Source of the DNA: Flavobacteriaceae bacterium
Lineage (GTDB): Bacteria > Bacteroidota > Bacteroidia > Flavobacteriales > Flavobacteriaceae
Length of the DNA stretch: 64,000 nucleotides
Reading direction: 5' to 3'
Assembly (NCBI GenBank): GCA_018669795.1
Contig: JABHSQ010000005.1
Span: forward strand, 62,001-126,000
The translations under genes and the position numbers were made by a program. Below are positions 51,677 through 61,574 of the stretch, in pieces (the first letter of the stretch is position 1; each line of letters begins with the position of its first letter). The notes below the pieces were generated by a model that worked only from the letters and a program-made list of their open reading frames with translations, searched no databases and was not told the origin of the DNA.

Positions 51677-52692
51677 TATTTGTTTTTTTGATTGGCAAAT
51701 AATTCTAATAATACAATTGTTAAAAACCCAAAAATCATAAAAAATATGGCAAAAAGCAACTGTGAATCAAGACCATTATTTATTTTAGAATAGGTAAATG
51801 GGCTTATGCTTTTTTCAAGCATAGCATTGTAATTTTCAAAATTTTGAATGCTTTTTTGGTACACAGAAAGTGAACCTAAATCTGTGATTTCCATAAGAGG
51901 AATCTCTTTTCCAGCTTCCTTTGAAAATACTAAAAATGTTTGTTTCCATGGCCAAATTATGTTTAAAGACCCAATGATAAAACCGGTAAGAACAGCTAAT
52001 GTAGTATTTTTATAATGCTTAAAAAGCCATTTTAGTACTCTGCTAAAACTTAATAAACCTAGAATAGCACCTCCTATAAAAATGAAAATATTCTTAAAGT
52101 TATAATCGTGGATAGCATCACTTAGTGTTTTATATGCTCCTAAAATTAATAAAATAAAAGAACCAGATATGCCTGGGAGAATCATGGCACAAATTGCAAT
52201 AGCTCCTGCAATAAGAAGAAAATATGGATTATTGTTATTTGCTAAAGGTGGAAGTGTCGTAATATAATATGCAACTAGACCTCCAATTATTAAAGCGGTA
52301 CTAATTTTTAAATTCCAGGTTTTAATTTGTTTTCCAATGTATGCGATACTTGCTATAATTAATCCAAAGAAGAAAGACCAAATTAAAATGGGTTGATTTT
52401 CAATTAAATATTTTGCTAGTTGCATAAAACTAACAAAACTTATTGCTATACCTGTTAATAGGGCTATAATAAAATTACCATTTAATTGTTTCCAGAATTC
52501 AGATATACCCCTTTCTTTTAGTGTTTTGAAAAGGGATAAATTAATATTGCTAATCGTTGAAATTAGCTCCTCATAAATTCCAGATATAAATGCAATTGTG
52601 CCTCCTGAAACACCTGGGACAGCATCAGCAGCACCCATTGCAAGACCTTTTACTGTTATAATTAAATATTGTTTAAAACTACGTGTTGGCAT
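51676..52692 (-). CDS. DUF368 membrane protein (first copy), polyprenyl-phosphate translocase family
   Basis: The 338-residue protein opens with VKGLAMGAADAVPGVSGGTIAFISGIYEE (about 14-42) and carries ICAMILPGISGSFILLILGAYK near 166-187 and VLTGFIIGSLNIIWPWKQ near 228-245, matching DUF368 as in the next gene. The helix pattern shows an internal inverted repeat typical of transporters. Two tandem copies could act as separate or paired transporters. It is the first gene of the DUF368-DUF368-aroE operon, 47 bp downstream of the TPR gene. Confidence 0.88.
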   Translation of the reverse strand: MPTRSFKQYLIITVKGLAMGAADAVPGVSGGTIAFISGIYEELISTISNINLSLFKTLKERGISEFWKQLNGNFIIALLTGIAISFVSFMQLAKYLIENQPILIWSFFFGLIIASIAYIGKQIKTWNLKISTALIIGGLVAYYITTLPPLANNNNPYFLLIAGAIAICAMILPGISGSFILLILGAYKTLSDAIHDYNFKNIFIFIGGAILGLLSFSRVLKWLFKHYKNTTLAVLTGFIIGSLNIIWPWKQTFLVFSKEAGKEIPLMEITDLGSLSVYQKSIQNFENYNAMLEKSISPFTYSKINNGLDSQLLFAIFFMIFGFLTIVLLELFANQKNK

Positions 52693-52739
52693 TATTTTTT
52701 TGATGCTTTATTAAAGTAACAGCATCAAAAATACACATT

Positions 52740-54128
52740 TTATAACGAAGGGTTTTTGTGTATGTTGATTAATTCTTGTACTTTTTTTAAATCGTATACT
52801 CTAGGAAATAATTCTTCAATTATCATTAAATATTCTGGATCTAATTTTAGAGCATTTTTTAAATGAAATTCACCTTTCGCATATTCTATATTATGATAAA
52901 ATAAACCAGCTAATCGATATTCAATTTCTGCATTCTCTGGATAGAATTCTAATGCTTGAAAAAGAGTATTTGTTGCAGCTTCATGTTCTCCTAATTTTAA
53001 TAAAATGTCATGACGAGTTAACCAGGTGTTTAATTCGTAATTTCCAAATTCTAAGGCTTTTCGGAACCCTACTTCAGCTTCTTCAAAAAGATTTAATCTA
53101 AAGTTTATTTTTCCATATCGTTTCCAATATAAAACATTTTCACTATCTATATTTATTGCTTTATTAATATAATAAAGTGCTTTTTTGTAATTTTTATTTC
53201 TAATGTAATAATCTGTAATAGCAATCCAGCCTTTATCTAATAAAGCATCTTCTTCTACACATTTATTGAAAAACTGAAGTGATAATTCAGTATTTCCTGT
53301 TTTCGCATAACATCTGCCAATACGCAATAAAGCAAATGAAGTAGGATCATCCAGTCCTAATGTGATCGTATAGCTTTCTATGGCCTCATTATATCGTTTT
53401 AATTGCTCTAGAACTTTTCCTTTTTCTAAATATGCACCTATAAAAGTATCATCACTTATAATAGCAAAATCATAAGCAGCAAGTGCTTTTTTATATTCTT
53501 TTAAAATATAATATTGTTTTCCTATTTGATGCCAAGCAACTTCACAATAAGGGTTTTTGTTTAAAAAACTATTTAAATATTCTATCGCTTCTTCTGTTTG
53601 ATCTAAATATTCAAAACAATAGATTATGTTATATAAAGCTGAAAAATCTTCTTGATCATCTGCTAGGCATTGAATAAAATACTTTTTAGCATTTTCGAAA
53701 TCTTCTAAAAAGAGATACTCCATGCCAATTAATGACAGTACGTCAGATTGTTCGCTAGTTAAATTGTGAGCGATTTCAAGCATTTCTATTGCTTCTAAAT
53801 GCTTGTCTCTTCTTGATAGTATATTTGCTTTCTGAATATATACTTCTTCGTTGGATTGTTCTAATAAGAAAATATTTTCTAAGAGCTCTTCGGCAACCTC
53901 TAATTCATTTTCAAAAATAAACATTTCTACTTGAAATAATTTTAGGTTGGTTGAAGTAGGGTGTTGTTCTAAACCCAGCTTTGTAGCCTTTTTTGCTAAT
54001 GCAATTTTTCCATTGTCTAAATAATAATCTATAATGTCTTCAAACTCATTGGAGTCGAAGAAAAACACATTGTTTGTTTTTAACATGGATTCGAAACGGG
54101 AAAGCGATATGTTGTTATACTCGTTCAA
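52740..54128 (-). CDS. Tetratricopeptide repeat protein
   Basis: The 462-residue protein consists of about 11-12 tandem TPR units from residue 35 on, e.g. GKIALAKKATKLGLEQHP, HLEAIEMLEIAHNL, EAIEYLNSFLNKNPYCEVAWHQIG, ALYYINKAINIDSENVLYWKRYGKI and EAEVGFRKALEFGNYELNTW. There is no signal peptide, so it is a cytosolic scaffold or adaptor. The apparent start is TTG at 54128. The family N-terminus begins there, and the next ATG (54086) would cut into it. The partner proteins are not known. Confidence 0.85.
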   Translation of the reverse strand: MNEYNNISLSRFESMLKTNNVFFFDSNEFEDIIDYYLDNGKIALAKKATKLGLEQHPTSTNLKLFQVEMFIFENELEVAEELLENIFLLEQSNEEVYIQKANILSRRDKHLEAIEMLEIAHNLTSEQSDVLSLIGMEYLFLEDFENAKKYFIQCLADDQEDFSALYNIIYCFEYLDQTEEAIEYLNSFLNKNPYCEVAWHQIGKQYYILKEYKKALAAYDFAIISDDTFIGAYLEKGKVLEQLKRYNEAIESYTITLGLDDPTSFALLRIGRCYAKTGNTELSLQFFNKCVEEDALLDKGWIAITDYYIRNKNYKKALYYINKAINIDSENVLYWKRYGKINFRLNLFEEAEVGFRKALEFGNYELNTWLTRHDILLKLGEHEAATNTLFQALEFYPENAEIEYRLAGLFYHNIEYAKGEFHLKNALKLDPEYLMIIEELFPRVYDLKKVQELINIHKNPSL

Positions 54129-54283
54129 GTTCTATTACACAGTAGGTTTACTATTTCTGTTAAATTAAAGATACTAATGTAACCTAAATTTCAAATGTTG
54201 TGCCGCTTTTGTTGTTAACGTACTTATTAACACTATGTGATCATGCTTAATTGGCTGTATTGTTTGAGGTATATAGTAAAAAA

Positions 54284-55459
54284 TTAAATTAAATTTAAGA
54301 CTTGTAATAAAACCTGACACCCTTTTTTAATTTCTTTTTCAGTTATTGTTAAGGGTGGAGTGATTCGTATTGCTTTTTTTTCAAAAAGTAGCCAAAAAAG
54401 CAGTAAACCCTTTTCTTTGCATTTTAAAATAACTTCAGAAGCAATCTCTGGAGTATCAACTATTAAAGCAAGCATAAGTCCTTTACCTCGAATTTCTTTT
54501 ATTAATGGATGAACTAAATATTTCCGAAATATATTTTCTTTTTGAAGTGTCTCTTCTATTAAATTAGTTTGGGTAATTTCTTTTAAAGTTGCCAGCGCAG
54601 CAGAAGCGATAACAGGGTGTCCACCAAAAGTAGTAATATGTCCTAATTTTGGATTATTAGATAATAATGACATTAATTTTTTAGAAGCAGTAAATGCACC
54701 GATCGGCATTCCACCTCCCATACCTTTACCAATAGCTAAAATATCTGGTGAAATGTCATAATGTTCAAAACCAAATAATTTTCCAGTTCGTCCAAAACCT
54801 GGCTGTATTTCATCTAAAATTAATAAAGCACCTACAGCGCTGCAACGATTTTTTACTTTTCTTAAATAATCATTTTTTGGTACTATAAATCCTGCTCCTC
54901 CTTGTATTGTTTCTAAAACTACTCCTGCAGTTTTTGATGTTATTTTTAAAATATCTTTTTCATTATTAAACTCAATGGAGTTGCAATTGGGTAGTAATGG
55001 TTGAAATATTTTTTTTCTTTCTTCAACTCCCATAATACTTAAAGCTCCCATAGTATTACCATGATATGCCTTTTTTGAATAGATAATCTCTTTTCTACCG
55101 GTAGCTCTTCTGGCTAATTTCATGGAACCTTCAATTGCTTCAGTTCCACTATTTGTTAAATAGGTAGTTGTTAAATTATCTGGCAAAAGTCCTGAAAGAA
55201 GTTTGGTGAGTTCGACTGCAGGTTCTTGAATGAATTCCCCATATACCATTACATGAAGGTATTTATCTAACTGATTCTTTACTGCTGATATTACTTTTGG
55301 ATGGCAATGACCTAAACTACTTGCGGAAACGCCTGCTATAAAATCTAAATATTCTTTACCCTTTATATCATAAATATAGCACCCTTTTGCATGAGATATT
55401 TCTATTGCTAATGGGTGAGGAGTAGTTTGAGCTTGGTATTTGTAGAAATCGTTTTTCAT
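54284..55459 (-). CDS. Class III aminotransferase (acetylornithine/4-aminobutyrate type)
   Basis: From ATG 55459, preceded by AGGA at a good distance, the protein has 391 residues. A longer frame to 55486 is open. It has the fold-type I class III motifs: ISHAKGCYIYDIKGKEYLDFIAGVSASSLGHCHP near 20-53, TYLTNSGTEAIEGSMKLAR near 97-115, and LLILDEIQPGFGRTGKLFGFEHYDISPDILAIGKGMGGGMPIGAF near 213-257 with the PLP Lys in IGKGMGGG. The substrate is an amino group donor such as ornithine, GABA or lysine and cannot be set from sequence. Confidence 0.88.
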   Translation of the reverse strand: MKNDFYKYQAQTTPHPLAIEISHAKGCYIYDIKGKEYLDFIAGVSASSLGHCHPKVISAVKNQLDKYLHVMVYGEFIQEPAVELTKLLSGLLPDNLTTTYLTNSGTEAIEGSMKLARRATGRKEIIYSKKAYHGNTMGALSIMGVEERKKIFQPLLPNCNSIEFNNEKDILKITSKTAGVVLETIQGGAGFIVPKNDYLRKVKNRCSAVGALLILDEIQPGFGRTGKLFGFEHYDISPDILAIGKGMGGGMPIGAFTASKKLMSLLSNNPKLGHITTFGGHPVIASAALATLKEITQTNLIEETLQKENIFRKYLVHPLIKEIRGKGLMLALIVDTPEIASEVILKCKEKGLLLFWLLFEKKAIRITPPLTITEKEIKKGCQVLLQVLNLI

Positions 55460-55626
55460 TATTTCCTGTGAAGGCAAGAATCTCATTATTAAAAATTAAA
55501 AATAAACATTAAATATCGAATTTTGAAATTAATTAATTGAAGAATTATATAAAGAAATAAGCTATAATAATTCCTAAAGCAATTAAGAAAATTAAATTAC
55601 AAGCTTAGTAATCTTCAGATTGCTCA

Positions 55627-55739
55627 TCATCTAAATCTATTTTTAAAAACTAAATTAGCATCCTCCAAAGTAATCCAACCAGATCTGTAAAATTTAAAAT
55701 CACTTGTTAATTCTATTTTTCTGGAATTAATTTCACTTA
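55627..55739 (-). pseudogene. Possible coding relic downstream of the OstA-like gene
   Basis: On the minus strand, beginning at the ostA-like stop, a frame without ATG reads SEINSRKIELTSDFKFYRSG and WITLEDANLVFKN before two TGA codons. A shift of one frame after LVFKN continues IDLDDEQSEDY up to TAA at 55607-55605. The residue pattern is protein-like, but I recognise no family. It may be a decayed gene end or chance. The rest of 55487-55626 is AT-rich with nothing visible. Confidence 0.25.
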
Positions 55740-57452
55740 CTCTTCTTCCAAGGGCAGGGTATCTTCAGACTTATTTTTAAAATGCTCTGGAGAAAGTTTT
55801 GAAGCTTTTGGAATTTGAAGTTCATTTTCTGAGTTTTCATCAAAAAAATTATCTTCTATCTTAGGAAGAGGAATCCCTTTTATTTTGGCTAAGATAAAAG
55901 TTGGTTTTCCTCTAAATAAATCGTTTACATTAAATAATCGTTCATCACCATACCAATTAAAACCTGGAAGAACTCTTGCGTTTTCAGGGAATTGGGAAGG
56001 AGGATACAATTTTCCATTCACTTTTTTATTAAACCTGATGCCTCTTGTTTGTTGCTTTTCCAAATACATTTGAATAGAGCTACTTATGGTGTTGTTAATT
56101 CCGACTAACTCTTGTTCTTCATTTCTAGAGAAGAATATAACTTGTGTGTTTTTCTCAATATTTATAGTATCCAATTCATTATTTGTAAACAATCCAATTA
56201 ACCGTTCGCCTTTTACTTGATTATATCCGGCACTGTCTTTTTGAATGATAAATGCATTTTTAAAGACTTTTAAAGTGTCTAGTTTACTAGTTTCGATATT
56301 TCTAAGCAAATGAATAGTATCACCAGTCATTTGGTTTTCACCAGTCCACAATATTGGCTTACGTAATAGTTTAGTAATTCCTGTTTTCTCATTTACATAA
56401 ATAGAGTCGCATTTTCCACTTGTTGGTTCTTCTCCTGGTAAACCTTTTTTAAAGAAACGAGCTTTATAATATCCTCTTAAAATACGATTATCTGCTTTTC
56501 CGGTAATACGTAACGTATCTGCATGAACATAAATAGAATCATTATCTCTAACAGTAATAGCTACTGCTCTTTTGGTAATAAAAACTGAATCTTTTTCTTT
56601 AAATACTTCCGCATAATGTCCGCTAATAAAACTATTGTTTAAGGTATCTATTAAACGAATGTTATTCGTTGCAGAGGCAAAGTTTTTATTTCTGTCAAAA
56701 TAGATACTATCTCCATAGATGGTTCTGTTTTCATAATCTATTCTTGATTTTTTTACAAAATATCCAATGTCATTTCGAGTGTTATAATATCCTCTTTCAC
56801 AATAAACGGTACTGGTTTCACCCTTTATAATAGATTTACCGTATAAATAGGCGATTCCAGATTCTGAATAGAAATCTAATTGTTCAGAGTTTATAGTATA
56901 CTTTGGGTTTTTGATAACAACATTTGATAAAAACTGATATTTTTTTGAATCTGCAAAGTACCTTCCAACGCTACTGGTTAAAATGCTTGCAGTGTCTTTG
57001 ATGGTGCCGCTACTTCTGTAAAATGCTTGCTGTTTAATCCGATCAAAATATAAGGTGTCTGTTTTTAAAGAAGTTTTAGAATCGTTAAAAGCAACATTTC
57101 CACTGGCAAATGCAAATTGAGTATTACCGTTATATTCCGCGTATTTACTTCGCATAAAAATGGTATCTCCTTGCGAAATATTTACAGAACCATACGCTTT
57201 TACGAAGTTGTCTTTTGTATAAACATAGGCTTGATCACACCACATTTCTACACCATCATGAACTATATAAACTTGACCAGAATTATCACGAGTATAAATT
57301 ACGGCATCTGGGAATTCAGGTTTTTTTTCCCAATACCCAGATTTAATAGTTATTTGTGTTTTTTCTTCAGGAGTATTCGTTTCTTCTTGTGCAATTAAAT
57401 TGCTTCCGAAGAAAACAAATAAAAATAAAATAATGTAATTGTTAAGTTTCAA
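55737..57452 (-). CDS. OstA-like (LptA/LptD N-domain-like) protein
   Basis: The 571-residue precursor has a signal peptide (1-21, FFGSNLIAQ end) and repeated beta-strand segments of the OstA/LptA kind: VIYTRDNSGQVYIVHDGVEMWCDQAYVYTKDNFVKAYGSVNISQGDTIFMRSK near 46-98, then TDTLYFDRIKQQAFYRSSGTI. OstA-like proteins of Bacteroidetes are probably LPS transport components that form a periplasmic bridge. The start is TTG (57452), as no ATG lies between it and an upstream in-frame stop. It lies 50 bp downstream of purA in the same direction. Confidence 0.85.
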   Translation of the reverse strand: MKLNNYIILFLFVFFGSNLIAQEETNTPEEKTQITIKSGYWEKKPEFPDAVIYTRDNSGQVYIVHDGVEMWCDQAYVYTKDNFVKAYGSVNISQGDTIFMRSKYAEYNGNTQFAFASGNVAFNDSKTSLKTDTLYFDRIKQQAFYRSSGTIKDTASILTSSVGRYFADSKKYQFLSNVVIKNPKYTINSEQLDFYSESGIAYLYGKSIIKGETSTVYCERGYYNTRNDIGYFVKKSRIDYENRTIYGDSIYFDRNKNFASATNNIRLIDTLNNSFISGHYAEVFKEKDSVFITKRAVAITVRDNDSIYVHADTLRITGKADNRILRGYYKARFFKKGLPGEEPTSGKCDSIYVNEKTGITKLLRKPILWTGENQMTGDTIHLLRNIETSKLDTLKVFKNAFIIQKDSAGYNQVKGERLIGLFTNNELDTINIEKNTQVIFFSRNEEQELVGINNTISSSIQMYLEKQQTRGIRFNKKVNGKLYPPSQFPENARVLPGFNWYGDERLFNVNDLFRGKPTFILAKIKGIPLPKIEDNFFDENSENELQIPKASKLSPEHFKNKSEDTLPLEEE

Positions 57453-57502
57453 ATAAAAATTCCTTTGTATAATGAATTAACGAAGATACTAAAGAATTGT
57501 TA

Positions 57503-58774
57503 TTACCTATGAATAGTTTGTTTTCTATCTGGACCAACCGATACTAACTTAATAGGGATTTCTAATTCCTTTTCAAGAAAATCAATGTACTCATTTAACT
57601 CAGATGGCAATTGACTAGCATCTGTCATTTTTGTTAAATCTTCTTTCCAACATTTAAATGTTGTATAAATTGGAGATACATTTTCTTCTTCAATATTATA
57701 AGGTAAGTGCTTGATGGTTTCTCCTTTGTAGTTATAAGCAGTACAAATTTTTAGATTTTTAAACCCACTTAACACATCACTTTTCATCATCATTAGCTGT
57801 GTTACCCCGTTTATTTCGAAAGTGTATTTTAGGGCTACTAAATCTAACCAACCACAACGTCTTCCTCTTCCGGTAACTGCTCCAAATTCACGACCAACTT
57901 TAGCCATTTCTTTACCAACTTTATCAAATAATTCAGTAGGGAAAGGTCCAGAACCAACTCTAGTCGTATATGCTTTAAAAATACCAAAAACTTCGTTGAT
58001 TTTTCTAGGTGCTACTCCTAATCCTGTGCATGCACCTGCAGCAGTCGTATTTGAAGAGGTTACAAATGGATAAGTTCCAAAATCAATATCTAATAAGGAA
58101 CCTTGAGCTCCTTCAGCTAGTATAGTTTTGCCAGATTTCATAGCCTGACTCAAATACTCTTCACTGTCAATAAAAGTTAATTCTTTCAATTTCTTGATAG
58201 CATCAAAAAATTCAACTTCCATTTCATCTAAATTATATTGAATTTCTACATCGTAGAAATTAATCATAGCCACATGTTTATCTGCTAAAGCTCTATATTT
58301 TTGCTTAAATGTTTCAAGTTCTAAATCGCCAACTCGAATGCCATTCCTGCCCGTTTTATCCATATAAGTTGGGCCAATACCTTTTAAAGTAGATCCGATT
58401 TTTGCTTTACCTTTTGAAGCTTCTGAAGCTGCGTCTAATAATCGATGTGTAGGTAAAATTAAATGTGCTTTTCTGGAAATAATTAGTGTTGAAATATAAT
58501 CGATATTAAAAGGATCTAACCCTTCTAATTCTTTTACGAAAACAACAGGATCTATAACCACACCATTCCCAATTACATTCATAGATTCTTTATGAAATAT
58601 ACCAGAAGGAATGGTTCTTAATACATGTTTTATACCGTCAAATTCTAGGGTATGTCCTGCATTTGGACCTCCTTGAAATCGTGCTATAATATTGTAGTTT
58701 TTAGTAAGAACATCTACAATTTTCCCTTTTCCTTCATCGCCCCATTGTAATCCAAGTAATAAATCTACTGCCAT
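57503..58774 (-). CDS. purA: Adenylosuccinate synthetase
   Basis: The 423-residue protein has the GTP/IMP-binding head DLLLGLQWGDEGKGKIVDVL (4-23, catalytic Asp13), QGGPNAGHTLEF near 34-45 with catalytic His41, and LAEGAQGSLLDIDFGTYPFVTSSNTTAAGA near 218-247. RVGSGPFPTEL lies near 272-282 and RGRRCGWLDLVALKY near 304-318. It joins IMP and aspartate to adenylosuccinate in AMP synthesis. The preceding Fur-family gene ends 3 bp upstream and rsh lies before that, so the three are probably one transcript. Confidence 0.97.
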   Translation of the reverse strand: MAVDLLLGLQWGDEGKGKIVDVLTKNYNIIARFQGGPNAGHTLEFDGIKHVLRTIPSGIFHKESMNVIGNGVVIDPVVFVKELEGLDPFNIDYISTLIISRKAHLILPTHRLLDAASEASKGKAKIGSTLKGIGPTYMDKTGRNGIRVGDLELETFKQKYRALADKHVAMINFYDVEIQYNLDEMEVEFFDAIKKLKELTFIDSEEYLSQAMKSGKTILAEGAQGSLLDIDFGTYPFVTSSNTTAAGACTGLGVAPRKINEVFGIFKAYTTRVGSGPFPTELFDKVGKEMAKVGREFGAVTGRGRRCGWLDLVALKYTFEINGVTQLMMMKSDVLSGFKNLKICTAYNYKGETIKHLPYNIEEENVSPIYTTFKCWKEDLTKMTDASQLPSELNEYIDFLEKELEIPIKLVSVGPDRKQTIHR

Positions 58775-58777
58775 AAG

Positions 58778-59245
58778 TTATGCTTTTTCCTGTTTTGAAT
58801 CAGGAGTTTTTTTATTTCCGTAAAAATAAAGTGAATGATTAATTATATCAACATTAAAAACTTCTTCAATAGTTTTTTTTATAGATTGGATTCTAGGATC
58901 ACAAAACTCAATAACCTCCCCATTAGATAAGATAACATGGTCGTGTTGTTTATCAAAATAACATTTTTCATAATGTGCTTGATTTTGACCAAACTGATGC
59001 TTGCGAACCAAGCCGCATTCCAAAAGTAATTCTATGGTATTATAAAGAGTGGCTCTACTAACTCGATAATTTTTGTTTTTCATGTTTATGTATAATGATT
59101 CAATATCAAAATGATCATTATGGTCATAAACTTCTTGAAGTATAGCGTAACGTTCAGGTGTTTTTCTATGTCCTTTTTCTCCTAAAAAAGCTGTAAAAAC
59201 ATTCTTAACTATTCCTTGATTATTTGGATTTATCTTAGCGTTCAT
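58778..59245 (-). CDS. Fur family transcriptional regulator
   Basis: The 155-residue protein has a winged-helix domain ([58 protein letters not shown], about 25-82). A metal domain follows with [27 protein letters not shown] near 90-116. The HDHV motif and E-F-C-D segment are the Fur metal-site signatures. CxxC-type structural zinc pairs are reduced, as in many Bacteroidetes Fur proteins. It is expected to be an iron- or zinc-responsive repressor. It starts 20 bp downstream of rsh. Confidence 0.9.
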   Translation of the reverse strand: MNAKINPNNQGIVKNVFTAFLGEKGHRKTPERYAILQEVYDHNDHFDIESLYINMKNKNYRVSRATLYNTIELLLECGLVRKHQFGQNQAHYEKCYFDKQHDHVILSNGEVIEFCDPRIQSIKKTIEEVFNVDIINHSLYFYGNKKTPDSKQEKA

Positions 59246-59265
59246 ATTGAAACAAAAATACTCAT

Positions 59266-61470
59266 TTATATTCTGGTAATTTTATCGATACCATTAATTT
59301 TTTTAATGTTTTTCACAAGGTTATCAAGAATGGATATATTTTTTACAACAACTATAATATTTCCATTAAAAATGCCATCATTACTCTCAAAATGTACACT
59401 TATCATATTTATGTTATGAGTGTTTGAAATAATTTTTGTCATTTCATTTACCAGTCCAACAGTGTCAATTCCAGAAATTAATAATTCTATTTTAAAATCA
59501 CTTTGACTAGAGTCTATCCATTTTGCAGTAATAATACGATAACTAAAATTACTTTGTAGTTGAAGTGCATTTGGACAATTTTTTTTATGGACCTTAATAC
59601 CATCAGTAACCGTTATAAATCCAAATACTTTATCGCCAGGAATTGGATTACAACAAACTGCGATTTTATAATCTAATTTATCATCATACTTGCCAAATAC
59701 AAGTTGATCGTATTTTGCAGTAATTTCTTCTTTATTTACATCTTCTAGCTTGCTTGGCTTCCGAAGCTTATTTTTAAAGAAACTTACAATCATATTGTTT
59801 CTTGATGCTACAAACTCTTTTAGCTTTTTATTATCGATAATGCCAACACCAACTCTGTAAAATAGATCGAGGCTTGTTTTAATTTTAAAATAAGCGACTA
59901 ATTGATTGATTGTTTTTTCATCTAAGGTAATTTTAAGAGATTTTAACTTTCTAATTAAAATTACTTTTCCATCTTTTGCAATTTGTTTTTCTTCTTCTTT
60001 TAAAGAAGATTTTATTTTTGATATAGCTCTACCAGAAGTTGCATAATCCAACCAATTTGAATTTGGCTTAACTTTATCTGACGTAATAACCTCTACTTGA
60101 TCCCCACTTTTTAATTGATGACTTAATGAAACTAATTTACCATTAACTCGTGTTCCTCGAGTATGTAGTCCTATTTCAGTATGTACATTAAAGGCAAAAT
60201 CTAAAGCAGTAGAACCTTTCGAAAGAGAGTATAAATCACCCATTGGAGAGAAAACAAAAATCTCTTTGGTATATAAATTTAATTTAAACTCTTCAACAAA
60301 ATCTAATGCACTAATGTCATCATTACCCAGTGTTTCTTGCAATTTATTGAGCCAAATGTCTAAATCAACATCCCCTTTCTCATTATTTTTATATTTGTAA
60401 TGAGCAGCAAATCCTTTTTCAGCGATCTCATTCATTCGTTCCGATCTAATTTGTACTTCCACCCATCGACCTTTTGGTCCCATTACAGTGATATGGAGCG
60501 CTTCGTAACCAGTCGACTTTGGAGATGATATCCAATCTCGTAATCGAGTGGGGTTGGGACGAAAATGATCGGTAACAATTGAATAAATTTTCCAGGCAAG
60601 AAATTTTTCATTTTCTTTATTTCCTTTGTAAACAATTCGCACTGCAAACTTGTCATAGACTTCATCAAAAGAAACATTTTGAACCATCATTTTTCTTCTA
60701 ATTGAAAAAATTGATTTTGGTCTTCCTTTTATTTCATATGCTAAACTTTCTTTATCAAGAGAATCTTTAATCATACCTGTAAAGGAATTAATGTAGATAT
60801 CTTGCTGTTGTTTGCTTTCTTTAATTTTACTAAAGATATCATTGTATACTTCAGGTTCGGTATACTTTAAACTTAAATCTTCAAGCTCGGTTTTTATATT
60901 ATACATACCAATACGGTGAGCTAATGGTGCATATATGTATAAAGTTTCTGAAGCTGTTTTCACCTGTTTATGAGGAGGCATAGCGTCCATAGTTTGCATA
61001 TTGTGCAAACGGTCTGCGATTTTTATAATAATTACTCGAATATCTTCATTTAAAGTAAGTAACATTTTACGGAAATTTTCCGCTTGAAGTGAATTGTCTT
61101 TATTTGAAGAAAGATGAGATATTTTTGTAAGCCCATCAACGATTCTAGCCACTGCTTCTCCAAACAACTGTTCGATATCTGCCAAGGTATAATCAGTGTC
61201 TTCTACGACATCATGAAGTAATGCTGCTGCTATTGAAGTGGAATCCAAACCAATTTCTGAAGCGACAATTTTTGCAACTGCTATAGGATGAAAAATATAA
61301 GCTTCACCAGACTTTCTACGTTGATCTTTATGAGCATCTACTGCGATGTCGAAAGCACTACGGATCAATTTTTTATCTTCTTTGGTAAGTGTTCTGTAGC
61401 TGATTTTAAGCAATTTTTTATATTGCTTTGCAATCTCTTTGTTTTCTATTTCTATAGCCTCTTCTGTCAT
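59266..61470 (-). CDS. rsh: RelA/SpoT homologue, bifunctional (p)ppGpp synthetase/hydrolase
   Basis: From ATG 61470 the protein has 734 residues, and a longer frame with an ATG to 61485 is open. Domains in order: HD hydrolase ([37 protein letters not shown], about 61-97), synthetase ([68 protein letters not shown]), TGS ([27 protein letters not shown]) and a C-terminal ACT domain. The HDxxED hydrolase motif is intact, so both activities are expected. It makes and removes (p)ppGpp in starvation. The gene precedes fur and purA. Confidence 0.95.
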   Translation of the reverse strand: MTEEAIEIENKEIAKQYKKLLKISYRTLTKEDKKLIRSAFDIAVDAHKDQRRKSGEAYIFHPIAVAKIVASEIGLDSTSIAAALLHDVVEDTDYTLADIEQLFGEAVARIVDGLTKISHLSSNKDNSLQAENFRKMLLTLNEDIRVIIIKIADRLHNMQTMDAMPPHKQVKTASETLYIYAPLAHRIGMYNIKTELEDLSLKYTEPEVYNDIFSKIKESKQQQDIYINSFTGMIKDSLDKESLAYEIKGRPKSIFSIRRKMMVQNVSFDEVYDKFAVRIVYKGNKENEKFLAWKIYSIVTDHFRPNPTRLRDWISSPKSTGYEALHITVMGPKGRWVEVQIRSERMNEIAEKGFAAHYKYKNNEKGDVDLDIWLNKLQETLGNDDISALDFVEEFKLNLYTKEIFVFSPMGDLYSLSKGSTALDFAFNVHTEIGLHTRGTRVNGKLVSLSHQLKSGDQVEVITSDKVKPNSNWLDYATSGRAISKIKSSLKEEEKQIAKDGKVILIRKLKSLKITLDEKTINQLVAYFKIKTSLDLFYRVGVGIIDNKKLKEFVASRNNMIVSFFKNKLRKPSKLEDVNKEEITAKYDQLVFGKYDDKLDYKIAVCCNPIPGDKVFGFITVTDGIKVHKKNCPNALQLQSNFSYRIITAKWIDSSQSDFKIELLISGIDTVGLVNEMTKIISNTHNINMISVHFESNDGIFNGNIIVVVKNISILDNLVKNIKKINGIDKITRI

Positions 61471-61574
61471 AAAATAAAAATACATAAATGATTGTAATAA
61501 ACAATAAAATACATTTTATTTATCAATATTTTTTTTTAGTTTGAATAGAAAAATACTTTTGATAAATCCAATTA

